Part shown: positions 47,970-59,253 of the stretch, in pieces
Layout: each line of letters opens with the position of its first letter
Position numbering within the stretch: position 1 is the first letter of the stretch
NCBI GenBank assembly: GCA_031841125.1
Contig: CM063110.1
Location: forward strand, 12,023,626 to 12,087,625
Origin: Acanthococcus lagerstroemiae
Lineage: Eukaryota > Arthropoda > Insecta > Hemiptera > Eriococcidae
Direction of reading: 5' to 3'
Length of the DNA: 64,000 bases
The notes under the pieces: model-generated
Seen by the model: only the letters and a program-made list of their open reading frames with translations
What the model was told of the DNA's origin: nothing
Database searches by the model: none
Made by a program: the position numbers and the translations under genes

Positions 47970-48690
47970 TTGATTACTCGAGCGTATTCCGTCTCACTCC
48001 TCGCACCAGTCCTCCTAATCAAGGACGAAGAGCATTCAGTACCGCGAATCCAAATGATGTTTGACGGCTCGGAACACACAGCTGGCATCGACCCTGGGGC
48101 CACGGCCAACTTCGTTCAACTCAGCTTCCTCAGTGATGCCCGCAAAGCAGCGATGGAGCCGACCAAAGACACTGCCGTGCTCAGTGACAGCAACACCCCG
48201 TTGCAGATTACCGGCCGAATATCGGCGCGCATCCAAATAAAAGGAGCAAAGCCAGACGAATTCACATGTTATGTCGTGCCAAAACTAACGGAAAAAATTA
48301 TTCCACGCTGCACTCATCAATTTCCAGCAAATGTGCATAACGCTGGGGAAAAGAGCGCTACACCACGTTCTGGGTCAACTCTGCCAAACCTAGAAACGCT
48401 ATCGGGAGCATGGCAATCGCTTCAGTGCCGACCAAAACTGCCATCAGATGTTCCAAGGCGTTTTATCAGCGTCTCCACCAGTACCCGACGTACTCAAACG
48501 CTAGTCCCACGAAATGCAGTGACACGACGCGGAACCAAGGGCCAGCACAATCGACGTAAGGAAAGAGTTAGGACCCGGACCACTACAACAAAGCGCCACC
48601 TGGAGCACAATCCGCTTGGACAGCAGCCGAAGCAAGGGAAATGGCGACAACCAGTGCAGGCACCACCTCCACTATGCTAGCACCAACGAC
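47970..48690 (+). pseudogene. LTR-retroelement gag-protease fragment
   Basis: A 236-codon open frame. Residues ~20-110 resemble a retropepsin-type aspartic protease: MMFDGSEHTAGIDPGATANF, with the family D-S/T-G-A active site reading D-P-G-A (the nucleophile-supporting Thr/Ser is lost), then a flap-like LQITGRISARIQIKG and a CYVVPKL strand. The C-terminal half is basic and low-complexity (TRRGTKGQHNRRKE) and may be out of the original frame. No RT or integrase follows before the LTR at 48786, so pol has been deleted. Gypsy-type affiliation is likely but not shown. Confidence 0.6.
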
Positions 48691-48785
48691 GCCAATAACG
48701 ACACTGGCACTAGTACCTAAACCATGATTTTGTTCCACGGGTTCGGGGCGGTTCTCAGCCGGTTTTCTATCTTCCTGGGGGCATA

Positions 48786-49561
48786 TGTTACGCTCGCGTA
48801 GCTTGCGAACCCCTAATTTCAGAGAGAAACCCGACTCGTAGCGCGACCGTCGTCGCTGGCAACTAGCCACGCGGAGGGTTGTTTTTTACACCCTCCAGAA
48901 TACGTCACGACTGGTGAAAGCGGCCACGGTCAGGCTATATAAACTCGAACGGACGGCCGTTCGAGAGCATTTCTTCAGAGCGAGGCTTACTGGCAGTTCT
49001 ACTTTGGTATACTCCGCTGCGTGCTGCATCCAGTATTTGGTGCACCGTTAAGGATATCCAAATCGAGAAACTTCGATTCGCTCCCGTCGCAGCATCCAGA
49101 TGTCTGGTGCTCCAGGCACGAACTGAAGGGAGGTCGCATTCTGCTCCGACATAATCCGCTGTCAGCTGCATCCAGCATCTGGTGCACCGTTGCGGATATT
49201 CGGACAAAGAATCTCCGATACGCTCCCGTCGCAGCATCCAGATGTCTGGTGCTCCGGGCACGAACTGAAGAGGGGTCGCATTCTGCTTCGAGCTACTCCC
49301 CTGCATGCTGCATCCACTATCTGGTGTACCGCCGCGGATAGTCGAACCGAAAATCTCTGATACCCTCCCGTCGCAGTATCCAGATGTCTGGTGCTCTAGG
49401 ACAGAACCATCGCGACGCCTATGACCTGCGACCAAACAAGGGCAAGTACTAGGTCTCACCGTAAAGCCGCTCCCATGCCTCTGTCGTTCATGTTGTTCAT
49501 TTGTAAATAGTAGGTTAAAAGGCGTTATAATACAGTTACGCTTTCGAATCTCGCGTAATCA
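48786..49561 (+). repeat. Long terminal repeat (776 bp) with internal 142-bp tandem repeats
   Basis: Starts TGTTACGCTCGCG and ends TCTCGCGTAATCA, giving TG..CA termini with a short inverted repeat. A G-run (about 48777-48781) lies just before the start, as a weak polypurine tract. A TATA box CTATATAAA at 48935 follows a CRE-like TACGTCACGA (48901). Downstream, about 2.7 copies of a 142-143-bp unit (GCTGCATCCA at 49023, 49165 and 49308; each with CGTCGCAGCATCCAGATGTC) fill 49010-49420. The minus-strand open frame across it is a repeat artefact. Only one LTR lies in the window. Confidence 0.65.
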
Positions 49562-49600
49562 TTTCTCCGGCGCTTACGAACCTCACAAACTCACACTTCA

Positions 49601-50380
49601 ATGTCTTACAACCTCCGTTCAAGGAAACCAGACATAACACCGAGAAGCTTGCCTAACTCAACCGAGGCTACCACGCGAACTTCCCCCGTTGCACCAATGG
49701 CCACCCAGCAAACTTCCCCGGTGTAACCAGTCACTTGAGCTCCGTACGGGAACACGTTGCTTGCCACTAGAGCCAGTTCTCTTGACAGTAGTCAATCGAC
49801 TTCAACATGGTGCTAGTTCCACCAGAGGAGAAACGAAAGGTGACAACCAGAGAATAGTCTGCGCGTCTACGTCGTTCGGGGTGGTAATTCTTTTTCCGGC
49901 ACATTTGGTGCTGATAACAGAAGCTGAAGCAACTCTTTCCAGCTGGTGGAATTGATGGAGGGTGTCGTAAGCCGACTGCGGTATTCTGAACAAATGTCAT
50001 CTCTCGAGTACAGACTGCACTAAAATCGCTCAGACCAGCAGCAACTCGCGCACAACCTGCCCTAGGCAGGACACCGTGAATTTTGGCGCGAGAAGGCGTG
50101 TATCCGGCGCTTAATAAACCGGACCCACCGGATAAGGGAAGGACATCCTAACAGAAAAACCATCGCTGGTTTGGAGGTCCAAATGGCAATCCCATTACCA
50201 AGCTACTACTTCCTGTAACTATGATGACCAAGGTGAGTCTCAATCACACCTGAGCCCGAAGCGCGCCTCGGAACGGATGACCTAAAATTAGTGCATACGT
50301 TCGGATCCTCCGGGGCAGCGACACTACAGACAGGCCACCAGGCCTAATCGTGTGCAGGCCACGAGGAGGACGACCAAATT
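49601..50380 (+). pseudogene. LTR-retroelement gag N-terminus (broken)
   Basis: The ATG at 49601, 39 bp after the LTR end, opens MSYNLRSRKPDITPRSLPNS, a start typical of retroelement gag proteins, and the frame ends at a stop near 49725 after 41 codons. Beyond it gag-like segments continue in shifting frames (LVELMEGVVSRLRYSEQMSS near 49940, then NRTHRIREGHPN near 50115), fading by about 50380. Position straight after the LTR places it as the 5' coding part of an element whose rest is lost or unrecognisable. Confidence 0.55.
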
Positions 50381-51430
50381 CTCTTACAATCGAACAGCGT
50401 CGAATCTGGAAACGATTGCGTTACAGCGACTAAAAATGAAGAGGGAAAAGTGAGAGCATTTAGAGAAAAGGAGATGGCAGTTCGGAGCCACGCTAATACG
50501 TGTCCGGCGGTCAAAATAACACGGGTGTCCGATTAAAGCTAGCGTAAAAACAAACAGCACATCGCACAAAGAGATTACGGTACGAGATATCGGATATCGT
50601 CGAACTCGCCTTTTTACGTCTCCGCCGAAAGAAAGTGGTTTATTATCAAGGCGTAAGATTGAACGCATTAACAAGCTGATCGACAAATAACTCACATATA
50701 CACAATGAAAAACGAAAAGGGACGGATAGTTCGATCAGAACAATCGTACATGTTACATTTGGGGGAAAACAAGAAAAGTATCTTTTATAGGTTTAGAAGA
50801 CAACGTTTCTGTTGTCACTGATGTCGAAGGAAAGGCGAAGAAAAAAGAAAGACAGAAAAAAAAAAGGAAGAGAATGAAAGAGCGGAGACAAAAAAAAAAG
50901 CTTGTAACTTTTAAGATGCCTTATGAACGAAGCACCGCGACACGACGCCTTTATTCTGGCGGATTGACGTTCGCGCTCGACGTCCGTACAATAAATGACG
51001 GGCCGCGAAGCTGGCAAGTGCCGCGCTTTTACAGTCGAACGAACCTGCTGATCGAAAGATCAGCTGTTTGAGGTTTCAACAGTTTAGCTCTTTGGTAGGT
51101 TCCTGGGATCCTGAGGGAGATACTCATAGAAAGAGACAAACAAATGTACAAACCGACAAAGGCGTACCTATAACTTAAAATGAGAATGTTCACAATTACA
51201 GAGATCTTCACTTCAGGTTCCTGGATCTAAACTCTCAATTCCTTCGTTTCCAAGCGCCGATTGCCTGACTTTCTATCGACTTTCTATTTATCTTTCTCTC
51301 TGCCCAGACCGAGGCATACCTGTACCTATCTAAATTCAAAGCAGAAGTCACCAGGTGGCTGAGATCTTGATTTCAGGATTCTGAATCTTAGCTCCCAACT
51401 CCATTTCAGTCAAGGCTGGTCCATGGTGAT
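50381..51430. other. Unassigned sequence with purine-rich tract
   Basis: 50815-50905 is a GA-rich tract (AAGAAAAAAGAAAGACAGAA). No gene recognised. A possible local duplication links 51075-51110 and 51220-51240 (TTCCTGGATC pieces). Confidence 0.4.
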
Positions 51431-51542
51431 GGTGTGGTGGGACGTATGCCGATGCATGCATACCAAAGTGGCTCCCGAGACATCGCACCCCCGGCCCCGG
51501 GAACTACCCTTTCGAGCATCGCATCAGTGGCCGGAGGGTCAT
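51431..51542 (+). repeat. GGGACGTATGGCGATG-family repeat, copy 2
   Basis: Very similar to 23080-23192: TGTGGTGGGACGTATGCCGA, GACATCGCACCCCCGGCCCC and TTTCGAGCATCGCATCAGTG. Short flanks CCATGGTGATGG and TCTATGGTAATA are alike and may be a decayed duplication. Confidence 0.8.
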
Positions 51543-54500
51543 CTATGGTAATAGCTAAAGCCTTATTTGAACACTATCCAAGGCTACGTTGCACCTGGAC
51601 CTTCTCCAATGGAGAATACAAACGTCACACACTGGGCGAAATGCTGGTTTTAGGCGGCCAAAATGCTATAAAATGAAGCGAGCCAAATTTACATAAATGG
51701 TGGAAATAATTATTCTTCAATATCAGGTGACCTAAGAACAGCACAACTTATCTCTGCAAATATATTATTCGAATGCAGAGCTGGATATCAATTTGAACAT
51801 TTCAAAATTTAAGTACATTGTTTTAAAAGATGATGAAATGAAGGGTAGTTTCAAATGACGATACTGAAGTCAGAACTTGACGTAGAATTTTTTTTATGTT
51901 TTTATTTTTATTTCTTGATAAATACAGTTCAATTTGAATGAGTTCTTTGTAAAAGAAACTTCACGTTTCTAACATCAAAATAAATATTAAGTTCAACATT
52001 ACTGTCCATTGTGCCCTACCAAAATACCTTCTCTTTACGGACTGGAAAAACCCTGATCCAACTTGATCTGGAAATATACTAAACGAGTTTTATACTTTGA
52101 ACATTCATTCGACGATCCTACCATCATTCAGCTGCGACCCTTTGCGACCGTCAGAGAAAACTAGGTACTAATGATGAACGATGTGGAACGCAACTAGACA
52201 ATCTGTATTAAAACATACCTAGTATGTCAAAAAATCAATTTCCACTTTTTGAGTGTTTGGGAATGCAGGAGACGTGTTCTCTGACGTGGGACTTCGTCTC
52301 ATTTTATAAGTTACAAGACGCTCTCCAAACATATCTACGTTAAAACCCTCCTAGTGTGTCAAAAACCACTTACGTGCAGCGAAACTGTGGTTTTTGTGTT
52401 CAAACCGAGCTGCATGGTTAGTGTGAACATAGCTCAATTATTTGTCGCAAGTTCTGAGTGGATTGGGTAACAAGCACGAGAAAATTCATGGAACTACGGA
52501 GAGGGGGAGGGGGCACTTTAATTGCAATTCTAGAGAAAACTGGTTTTGGCACACCTAGTGTGGTGGGACGTACGGATGGAGAGGGGGACAACTTATCCCC
52601 CTATAGGAATTTTTCCCTCTGCAGTTGGGAAAATTCACCATTTCAGTCAGGCGGAGTTGGAAAAATGCAAGGAGTCAAAAGATTTTTTGCCCTTTTTTAT
52701 TTTGCTTTGGTACTTGGGAATTGAGTTGAAAAGTTGGAAAAATCCAACGAGTCCCGAAGTTTTTTTTTTTGCTTCGATACTTGGAAATTTCGAGTTGAGT
52801 CAGTTGGGACTCTCACAATTTTTTAACCCCCCTCCCGGGAAAAACTCGTCCGTGGTATTGTGGTATCACGGATATCACTACTTGGGTTTCCTCTTATCAA
52901 CTTGGGAAAACTGGGGTCTATGTTCTCAGTTCTTGTTATTTGTTGATTTCACCTTTCGTGTTTGATTCTATTTACCTTGGATTAGAAGATTTGTACGTTG
53001 TGTTTGATTAAATGTAAATAAGAAAAGTTCCTCAGAGCTTAGCTTTTAGTTCTGGTCTTGAACCCTAACAGTTCCAGTTCCGCTTTTTGTTTTGCAAATA
53101 CGAACGAAACTAATATTTTTTTAAGGGTATTGGGTGGCCTACTCAAAGTAGTCAAGATGAAAAAATAATCTCTAATTATTAATTTTTTTTTTTTCAATGA
53201 TTACCTACTTAGTTGTTGCTTCAGTTTTAATTTTGAAACAATCTTTCAAATTTGTATAGCTATATTGATATGTTGATCTAAAACTTATGTTGTAAATTAT
53301 AGTCCTGTTTGTATCTTATAATCAAATGCTTCCTTGTTTTTACTGATCCATCCAACGCTATATCCCTGCTCAGGTTTTAAAGTATTCAAGTTGTTATTTA
53401 GTCTAAAATGACCGTATCAAACATATTTTTCCTCTTAGCTAAAATTTTGGTAATCTTTTGATAAATCAAGTAATATTGATCACAAGTAAGTGAAGTTGTA
53501 CAAAAGAATTATCCATTTAAACGAGTCCCATCTAAATTTGTTGAATTTTTTATTCAAGGTGTGAGCGTGTGACACCTTGTATATTTCTTGTGAAGAGGAC
53601 CAAGAGGACACCCTGTATATAACCACTGGAAGGAAAGAAAGAGTCAAGTCAATGTAAAATTTTGACTTGGAACCAAGCAAACATTGAAAAAGCTGTGTAG
53701 TTAGATTTTTGGCCGCCTAGAATCGCGATTTCGCCCAGTGTGCGTCAGATAGATTACTGCCTTATCCAAGATAAATAGAGATCAAGTGCTGAAAGTGTCA
53801 AAACTTAGACTAAGTACAGACTGCGGTACAGACTACCAGTTACTTATAGCAAAAATGGGGCTACAACTGAAAAACACAAATAAACTTTAGTAAAAACCGA
53901 GCACACGCATCTATAGTATAGCTGAGTCAGGCCCAGAGGGCCCGTGTCCAGGGCGGAACATTTTTGAGGCGCGGAGAAATTTTCGAGTATAATATACAAA
54001 AATTCATTCCCAACTCGCACCTCTCAAGATCAAAACCAATACAAGCGAAACTTTAAAAAAAAATCCTAATGGAAGTTTTTTACAACTTGAAATTTATAAG
54101 AGGACGGGGGGATGCTTCTAAGCGAGTGCCCAGGTGCGCTCACGATGTTAATCCAGTTTTGAGCTGATTGGAAGAATTTTAGAACAATCTTACAAGAGCA
54201 ACTTGAGAAAACCAACCAAGACACCATCGACAGCTAGTATGAGCTTCAGCAAATCTTTCAATAAAAATTAGGATGAGGTTAAAGTACCTACACTTCCGAT
54301 TATTTGACATTCGGATTATTTGACGTGAAATATTCCTGCCCTGTTATTTGCCCTATCAATTATTTGACCATTTTGCATATTATTTGACCATCAGCTGACC
54401 ATTTTTCTTCTTCTTTAACGTTTATTTTGGTGCGTAACCAGGGGATACTGAAGTCAATGAAAAACAAATATCGATAATAACTTTTAAACCTCATTCTTCT

Positions 54501-54615
54501 AGATGATACCGAAGATGATTTTATACAACGATTACAGGAAATAGACATAGTCAATGTAATTAGGAGGATACTTGAGGACGTTTCTGCGATTCTATAGAAA
54601 AGATACCGGAGACGG
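51543..54615. other. Unassigned sequence
   Basis: No gene recognised. At 53558-53625 two ACACCYTGTATAT motifs (GACACCTTGTATAT, GACACCCTGTATAT) occur, a sequence common at the ends of insect repeats. Confidence 0.4.
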
Positions 54616-54934
54616 CACGCATGCAACTACTTCTCAGTAAGGAAAGGAGGGTGGGAGAGGGGCCACTCGAACTCCCGACAGGTGGTTTTCCACCACCCCG
54701 AGAGAGGCAATAGAGCACCTCATTGACACGCACTTTCCGGGAGCGAAAATCATGGAAAACACGCAGCCGCAGCCAGGAGCCGACTGTGTGCAAAGCGGAA
54801 CGGATTGGGAAACGGCGATCGAGGTGGTTACACCAGACAGTGTATGTTGGGCGGTAAACACATTCTCGCTGTATAAAGCACCGAGCCCAGATGGAATCTA
54901 TCCAGTCTGCCTACAGACAGGACTAGAGACAATA
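54616..54934 (+). pseudogene. R1/jockey-type non-LTR RT, N-terminal fragment
   Basis: The translation gives AIEHLIDTHFPGA (about 54708-54746) and then, near 54812-54915, an AIEVVTPDSVCWAVNTFSLY segment and KAPSPDGIYPVCLQTGLE. The order 'THFPG ... I..F.. YKAPGPDGI.P..LQ' is that of the RT thumb/finger entry in R1- and jockey-clade elements (the usual G of PGPDG is S here). One frameshift separates the two parts. It is cut off at 54935 by an inserted MITE. Confidence 0.65.
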
Positions 54935-55265
54935 TGGACTCCGCCCAATCTTTTGGCCATTTTCCGGTAGATCAAATGGGCACGGAGAAAGAAGCAGGTA
55001 AGTCACTTTTAAGGCAAAGCGTGAAAAATGAAAAACAATTTGTTTACATACGTGGTTCTTTACCTGTACGTTAATTTTGAAACCCGTTTTTTTTAACTGT
55101 AGCATACTTTCAGGCGTCCTACCACAGCTCAGCTATCTCTACTCATTACTCCCGTTCCAACGGTATTAATAACTCAATTTCACCAAAAAAGTGACTTACC
55201 TGCTTCTTTCCGTGTACCCTTCATTTGATCTACCGGAAAATGGCCAAAAGATTAGGCGGAGTCCA
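54935..55265. mobile_element. 331-bp MITE with ~75-bp TIRs
   Basis: The left end TGGACTCCGCCCAATCTTTT is matched by the reversed right end TGGACTCCGCCTAATCTTTT, continuing through GGCCATTTTCCGGTAGATCA, AGAAGCAGGTAAGTCACTTT. Located between two RT fragments. No clean target-site duplication (left ..CAATA, right TTTTA..). Confidence 0.9.
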
Positions 55266-55827
55266 TTTTTATACCACACCACAAGTAAGGAAATACGGAA
55301 ACCAGCAGTAATTATCGTATGTACCTCTCATGTCACATGCGTCAAAAGTTTTACTAAAGGTCATCCTTGGAAGACTGAAGCAATACCTTGATAGTCAATG
55401 CCACTAGGATAAGCTGGTTTTGTTGAAGGCAGAGGAATGAGAGAATGAATCCTAAATGTTAGGCAACTGATCGAAATCTATAGGTTTGTACTTCGTAGAC
55501 TATAATAAAGCTTTCGACTGTGTGCAGTGGAAGAAACTCTGGAACGTATTACAAGAAACAGGAGTGCCAGAACATCTGATATGTCTGATCAACCAGAGCT
55601 ATTGTAAGAGCCCAAGAATCATCAAACTGGTTTCAGCTCACAAAAGGGGCTAGACAGGGCTGCATCCTCTCTCCAATCCTCTTTAACATGTATTGTGAGA
55701 CAGTACTGAAAGAAGCTTTGTGCAGCTGGCGGGGTGGTGTAACAGTTAAAGAGAGAAGAAAACAGCTTACGCTTTGCAGATGATACTACACTGTGTGCTA
55801 AAGATAAAGAGTTCGTAGTTCCAGTTA
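55266..55827 (+). pseudogene. Non-LTR RT fragment, fingers to palm (RTE-like)
   Basis: Segments in order, across frameshifts and stops: LMSHASKVLLKVILGRLKQY (about 55325-55390), GFVEGRGMRE and ILNVRQLIEIYRF (about 55415-55490), YFVDYNKAFDCVQWKKLWNV (about 55493-55553, motif A with its catalytic Asp), GARQGCILSPILFNMYCETV (about 55648-55705), and LRFADDTTLCAKDKE (about 55770-55815, the F-A-D-D catalytic box). It ends at the TTA where a Harbinger-like MITE is inserted. The clade looks the same as the element at 1-2107/15358-16025. Confidence 0.85.
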
Positions 55828-56694
55828 GGTAAGGTAGCCTAATATAAACCACATTTTGTTTTTCGATTATTAGTTGTTGGCTCCTATGAACCTTAAAATG
55901 TTGATGGTCTTGAAAGGTAGCCAAAGGATCCTAGTATCACTCCTCAAAAGGATATTTCAAAAGAATAAAAATTGAACTTTTAATAATTTTTTTGTAAATG
56001 CGTCATGATTTCAGGAAATCAAAAAATTGGGCTCTCGGTATAGACCGTTAAAAGAAAAGCAATCTTGATAAGTGAAAAGAAAGTTAAGTATCGTGGATTC
56101 AAAGATTTAAACATGTTGATTACGTAACAAGTCGCTTAAGAGTCGTCAGAGGAACGCAATGCATTTAAGTTGGTGGCTTTTAGACAACATCCAGTTTATT
56201 TATTTTTTTTTAACGCTGAGAACAGCAAACTGCATTTTTTTCTGACCATAATTTACGACTTTTTTCCATCTGTAATCATTAACATAATTTTTGAGCTAAT
56301 TACCATGTTATCATAGGTAGTCCATATTGAGGTAACGAAAAAAAAAAATCATAATGACTTACCGCCAGTTCTGAACCTTTAATCGAAAAATTCTGTATAG
56401 CATTCCAATCGTATTCCTTTGGGCTAAAAATATCACCTTCGAAAAAAATTTTCGATCGCTTCTTCCCAGAATTATGACACAACTTACATGGCAATAAAAA
56501 ATGTTGAAAGCATCCATTTTTCCTTGTATTTTTTTTTCTGGGGGATAGGGCTTACAAGTTCGGATTTTCATCATGTATCGAGATGGTACATCAAGGACAA
56601 TAGTTTAGAATTTTTGCTGGTAGGTAGTGCCATACACAGACGAGATGGGCCAGTGGTTCATATTGAGAACTGGTTCGTATTAGGCTTCCTTACC
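55828..56694. mobile_element. Harbinger-like MITE, copy 2 (867 bp)
   Basis: TIRs GGTAAGGTAGCCTAATATAA and reversed right end GGTAAGGAAGCCTAATACGA, flanked by TTA on both sides (55825-55827, 56695-56697). Homologous throughout to 43765-44643. It interrupts the RT fragment about 45 bp after the FADD box. No coding capacity. Confidence 0.85.
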
Positions 56695-56697
56695 TTA

Positions 56698-59241
56698 ACT
56701 GTGTAAATTTATCTAGTCCGTTGGCGTGGTTTTCCCCAACTGACATATTGCCCACATTCTTGCTAGTCGTTTTCCTCAAAGAAATCCCTCATGTCACTTT
56801 CCTTTTTGGTTTGCTCTCCGAATGAATCAGAGCTGCTCGGATGGAGCGAATTATTTATTTGCCACCATCAGGTATTATATTCGAGAATTACCGCCGAAAA
56901 TCCAACGCATTCTGCAACCAGCAATATCGCGAAATGCATTTTCAACATGTCTCGAAAACGTTCCGATGAAAAATTTGCTATCGACAAAATCTCCAAATTA
57001 CTATCTACAGGAAAGAAAATACGCAAGTTCTGTTTGCCAAAAATTAATTTGGTCTTGAATCACTGCTTTCCCTTATTGAATGGCCATCAGAACTTCCCCG
57101 CCCTCCTCTCTGAGTAGACTTTGATTTCAATGAACCTGATTTCGATGCAATAAAGATGTTCTTGAAAAGTTTCCCATGCCATACTCAAATAGTTAAGAGG
57201 CGAATTTTCTTAGTCAGCCAGGCGTCACTCATCGTTTGCAACGGAAAAAGACGATGTGGTTGCATCTATGCTACCTTAGAAAATTACAAAAATTTTGGTC
57301 AATTTAATTCTTTAAAAAAAATAAAATTTAAATCAATTTACTGCAATTGAACTCAAAAAATGTTTTAATCAATTCTTAAGGTTTTAGATTTTTGAAATAA
57401 ATTTTCACTCACGGCGTGTGTTGCACTTTTCAAAGTTAAATCCCTTAGGAGAAATTTGAAAAAATTTTCAAAAATATTTTGCTTATTTTTTTTTTACCAT
57501 TAAAGGTAACTTTTCACTTAGGGTGAATTCAAAAGTTCGGAGCAAATTTTGATGATCCACCTTAGTGTTTATGTATGAGAATGTGCAGGGTTATCTTGAA
57601 CCCCCTCTGCAACCATTTAAAGCACTTCTGAGCTAGATGTGGTGAAATTATAAGTGACTTTTTCTTTGTCAAATTCAATCAGGAACAATGCGGGTGACCC
57701 ACTGATTGCTTACAGTTGATAGTTCTCGAAATTTTGGTTTTATGTTGAGCCCTGTGGATGCCAGTTCGAAAACGTCTGCGAATAAAATCTTTGTTACAAA
57801 CTTCGTCAAAATTCGATGTCTTTTCGATCTAATTTTCCAGGGATACGTAATAACACTCTATGGTTATTTTTATGGAATGTCCCTCAATAACGCCGACGGA
57901 TCTCATACCTCGTATCGCTGACTGGCATTCAAATTCGTGCGCGTTAATCCATAAATTAAATTTGACTGTCGAGTGCGAATATGTAGGTACAGTTATCTAG
58001 GCTCGAGAAACGTACAAAGTAATCCAAATAATTCGTATCCGCGTTTGTGACCAGTTCTTCGGAACATCGAAATTCGGAAAACAAAACGAATAAGCCGTAA
58101 CCAATGCGAAAAGTTTGCCACCTAGTATTCCAAACTTGCGCAGACCACAACAGGAATTGGTTTCTTGATGATACTGTCACCGCTCGACACCTCAGGCATT
58201 CTCGCAAAAGGTTAGTTATGTTTTTGGAAGAAGTGATAAATCGTTTTGTGTGGACGGCGTTCGAGGATTTCTAATTCAACCTTTCATTTAACATTTTATC
58301 GTTTCTCATTTTCGAAACGAATCAAATTTCATTTTCTCCGCAATACGCTGATATTTGCGATATATTGTGGAGCGCGGGGGTGTCCTAAATACCGACAATG
58401 TCTTCTATATGGCATTCGTAAATTATGCTCACACTGCCAACTTTCTCCACACCTAATTGGAACCGTTTAAATTATAACCCTTACTCGTAATCGTGAATTC
58501 AAAAAATGCGGAGCAGTATTCTATTTTTTTTTTTTAACAGTAATGGTTATATTCGAAAAGATGAATCTTACTAGCACGCGACACGTATTCACACATTTTT
58601 ACACGTTTGATCTGATTCGGAATTCATAATGCAAGGTGTCCGAAATTCCCCCGCGTGGCTTCATGACTGTAAAGTCAGATCAATGCTGAACGAACTAGGA
58701 TATGCACGTTTGAAGGGCTAGTTTTTTTATTTTTTATTTATTTATGTGTGGGTGCACAAATACCACCAACTTTTGAATTTCAAATGGAAAGGTATCGAAC
58801 AAACTATCAAAATAGAGGTACATATTTTTGATCGCCGATTTCAAACATCTGATCTGATTTTCGATCCCCTTCCGATTTCATGCATTAAAAATCAACTGCG
58901 CAATTGAAACTGACAGAACTGACTTGGCTTAGAAAATCGAACCGAGTTTCGAAATGGAGTTTTCTGAGTCGGATGTTTTGAATATTTCGTCAGATTTTTG
59001 ACCCAACACTCCATTTTGGCCCGCGCAGTGGCACCGACTTCTCAAATTTTGGGCCGGTGCTCGATGAGAACGTCAAATCGATGATCTTATCGCGTATTTT
59101 AGTATTCTGGTACATGTCCAGTTGGACACGTTCTGAAAAATGACCTGAAGATGAATTAATGGTAGATTTGTTTTCCCACAGTCATCATTTCTGTCCATAA
59201 GGTTGTCAGAATTTAAAAAATTTTAAAAATTTGATCGAGAT
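56698..59241. other. Unassigned sequence
   Basis: No gene I can support. Open frames at 56791-57117 and 57706-57921 (plus) and 57956-58207 (minus) resemble no family I know. Confidence 0.4.
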
Positions 59242-59253
59242 ACTCCTTGAGTT

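Noticed and set aside
48935..49459. 174-codon minus-strand ORF with internal repeats
   Set aside because: Translation of the 142-bp tandem repeat in the LTR; the period is not a multiple of 3 throughout and no domain is present.
52557..52575. Fourth copy of the GGGACGT repeat (TGTGGTGGGACGTACGGATG)
   Set aside because: Only about 18 bp match the family start; too short to support.
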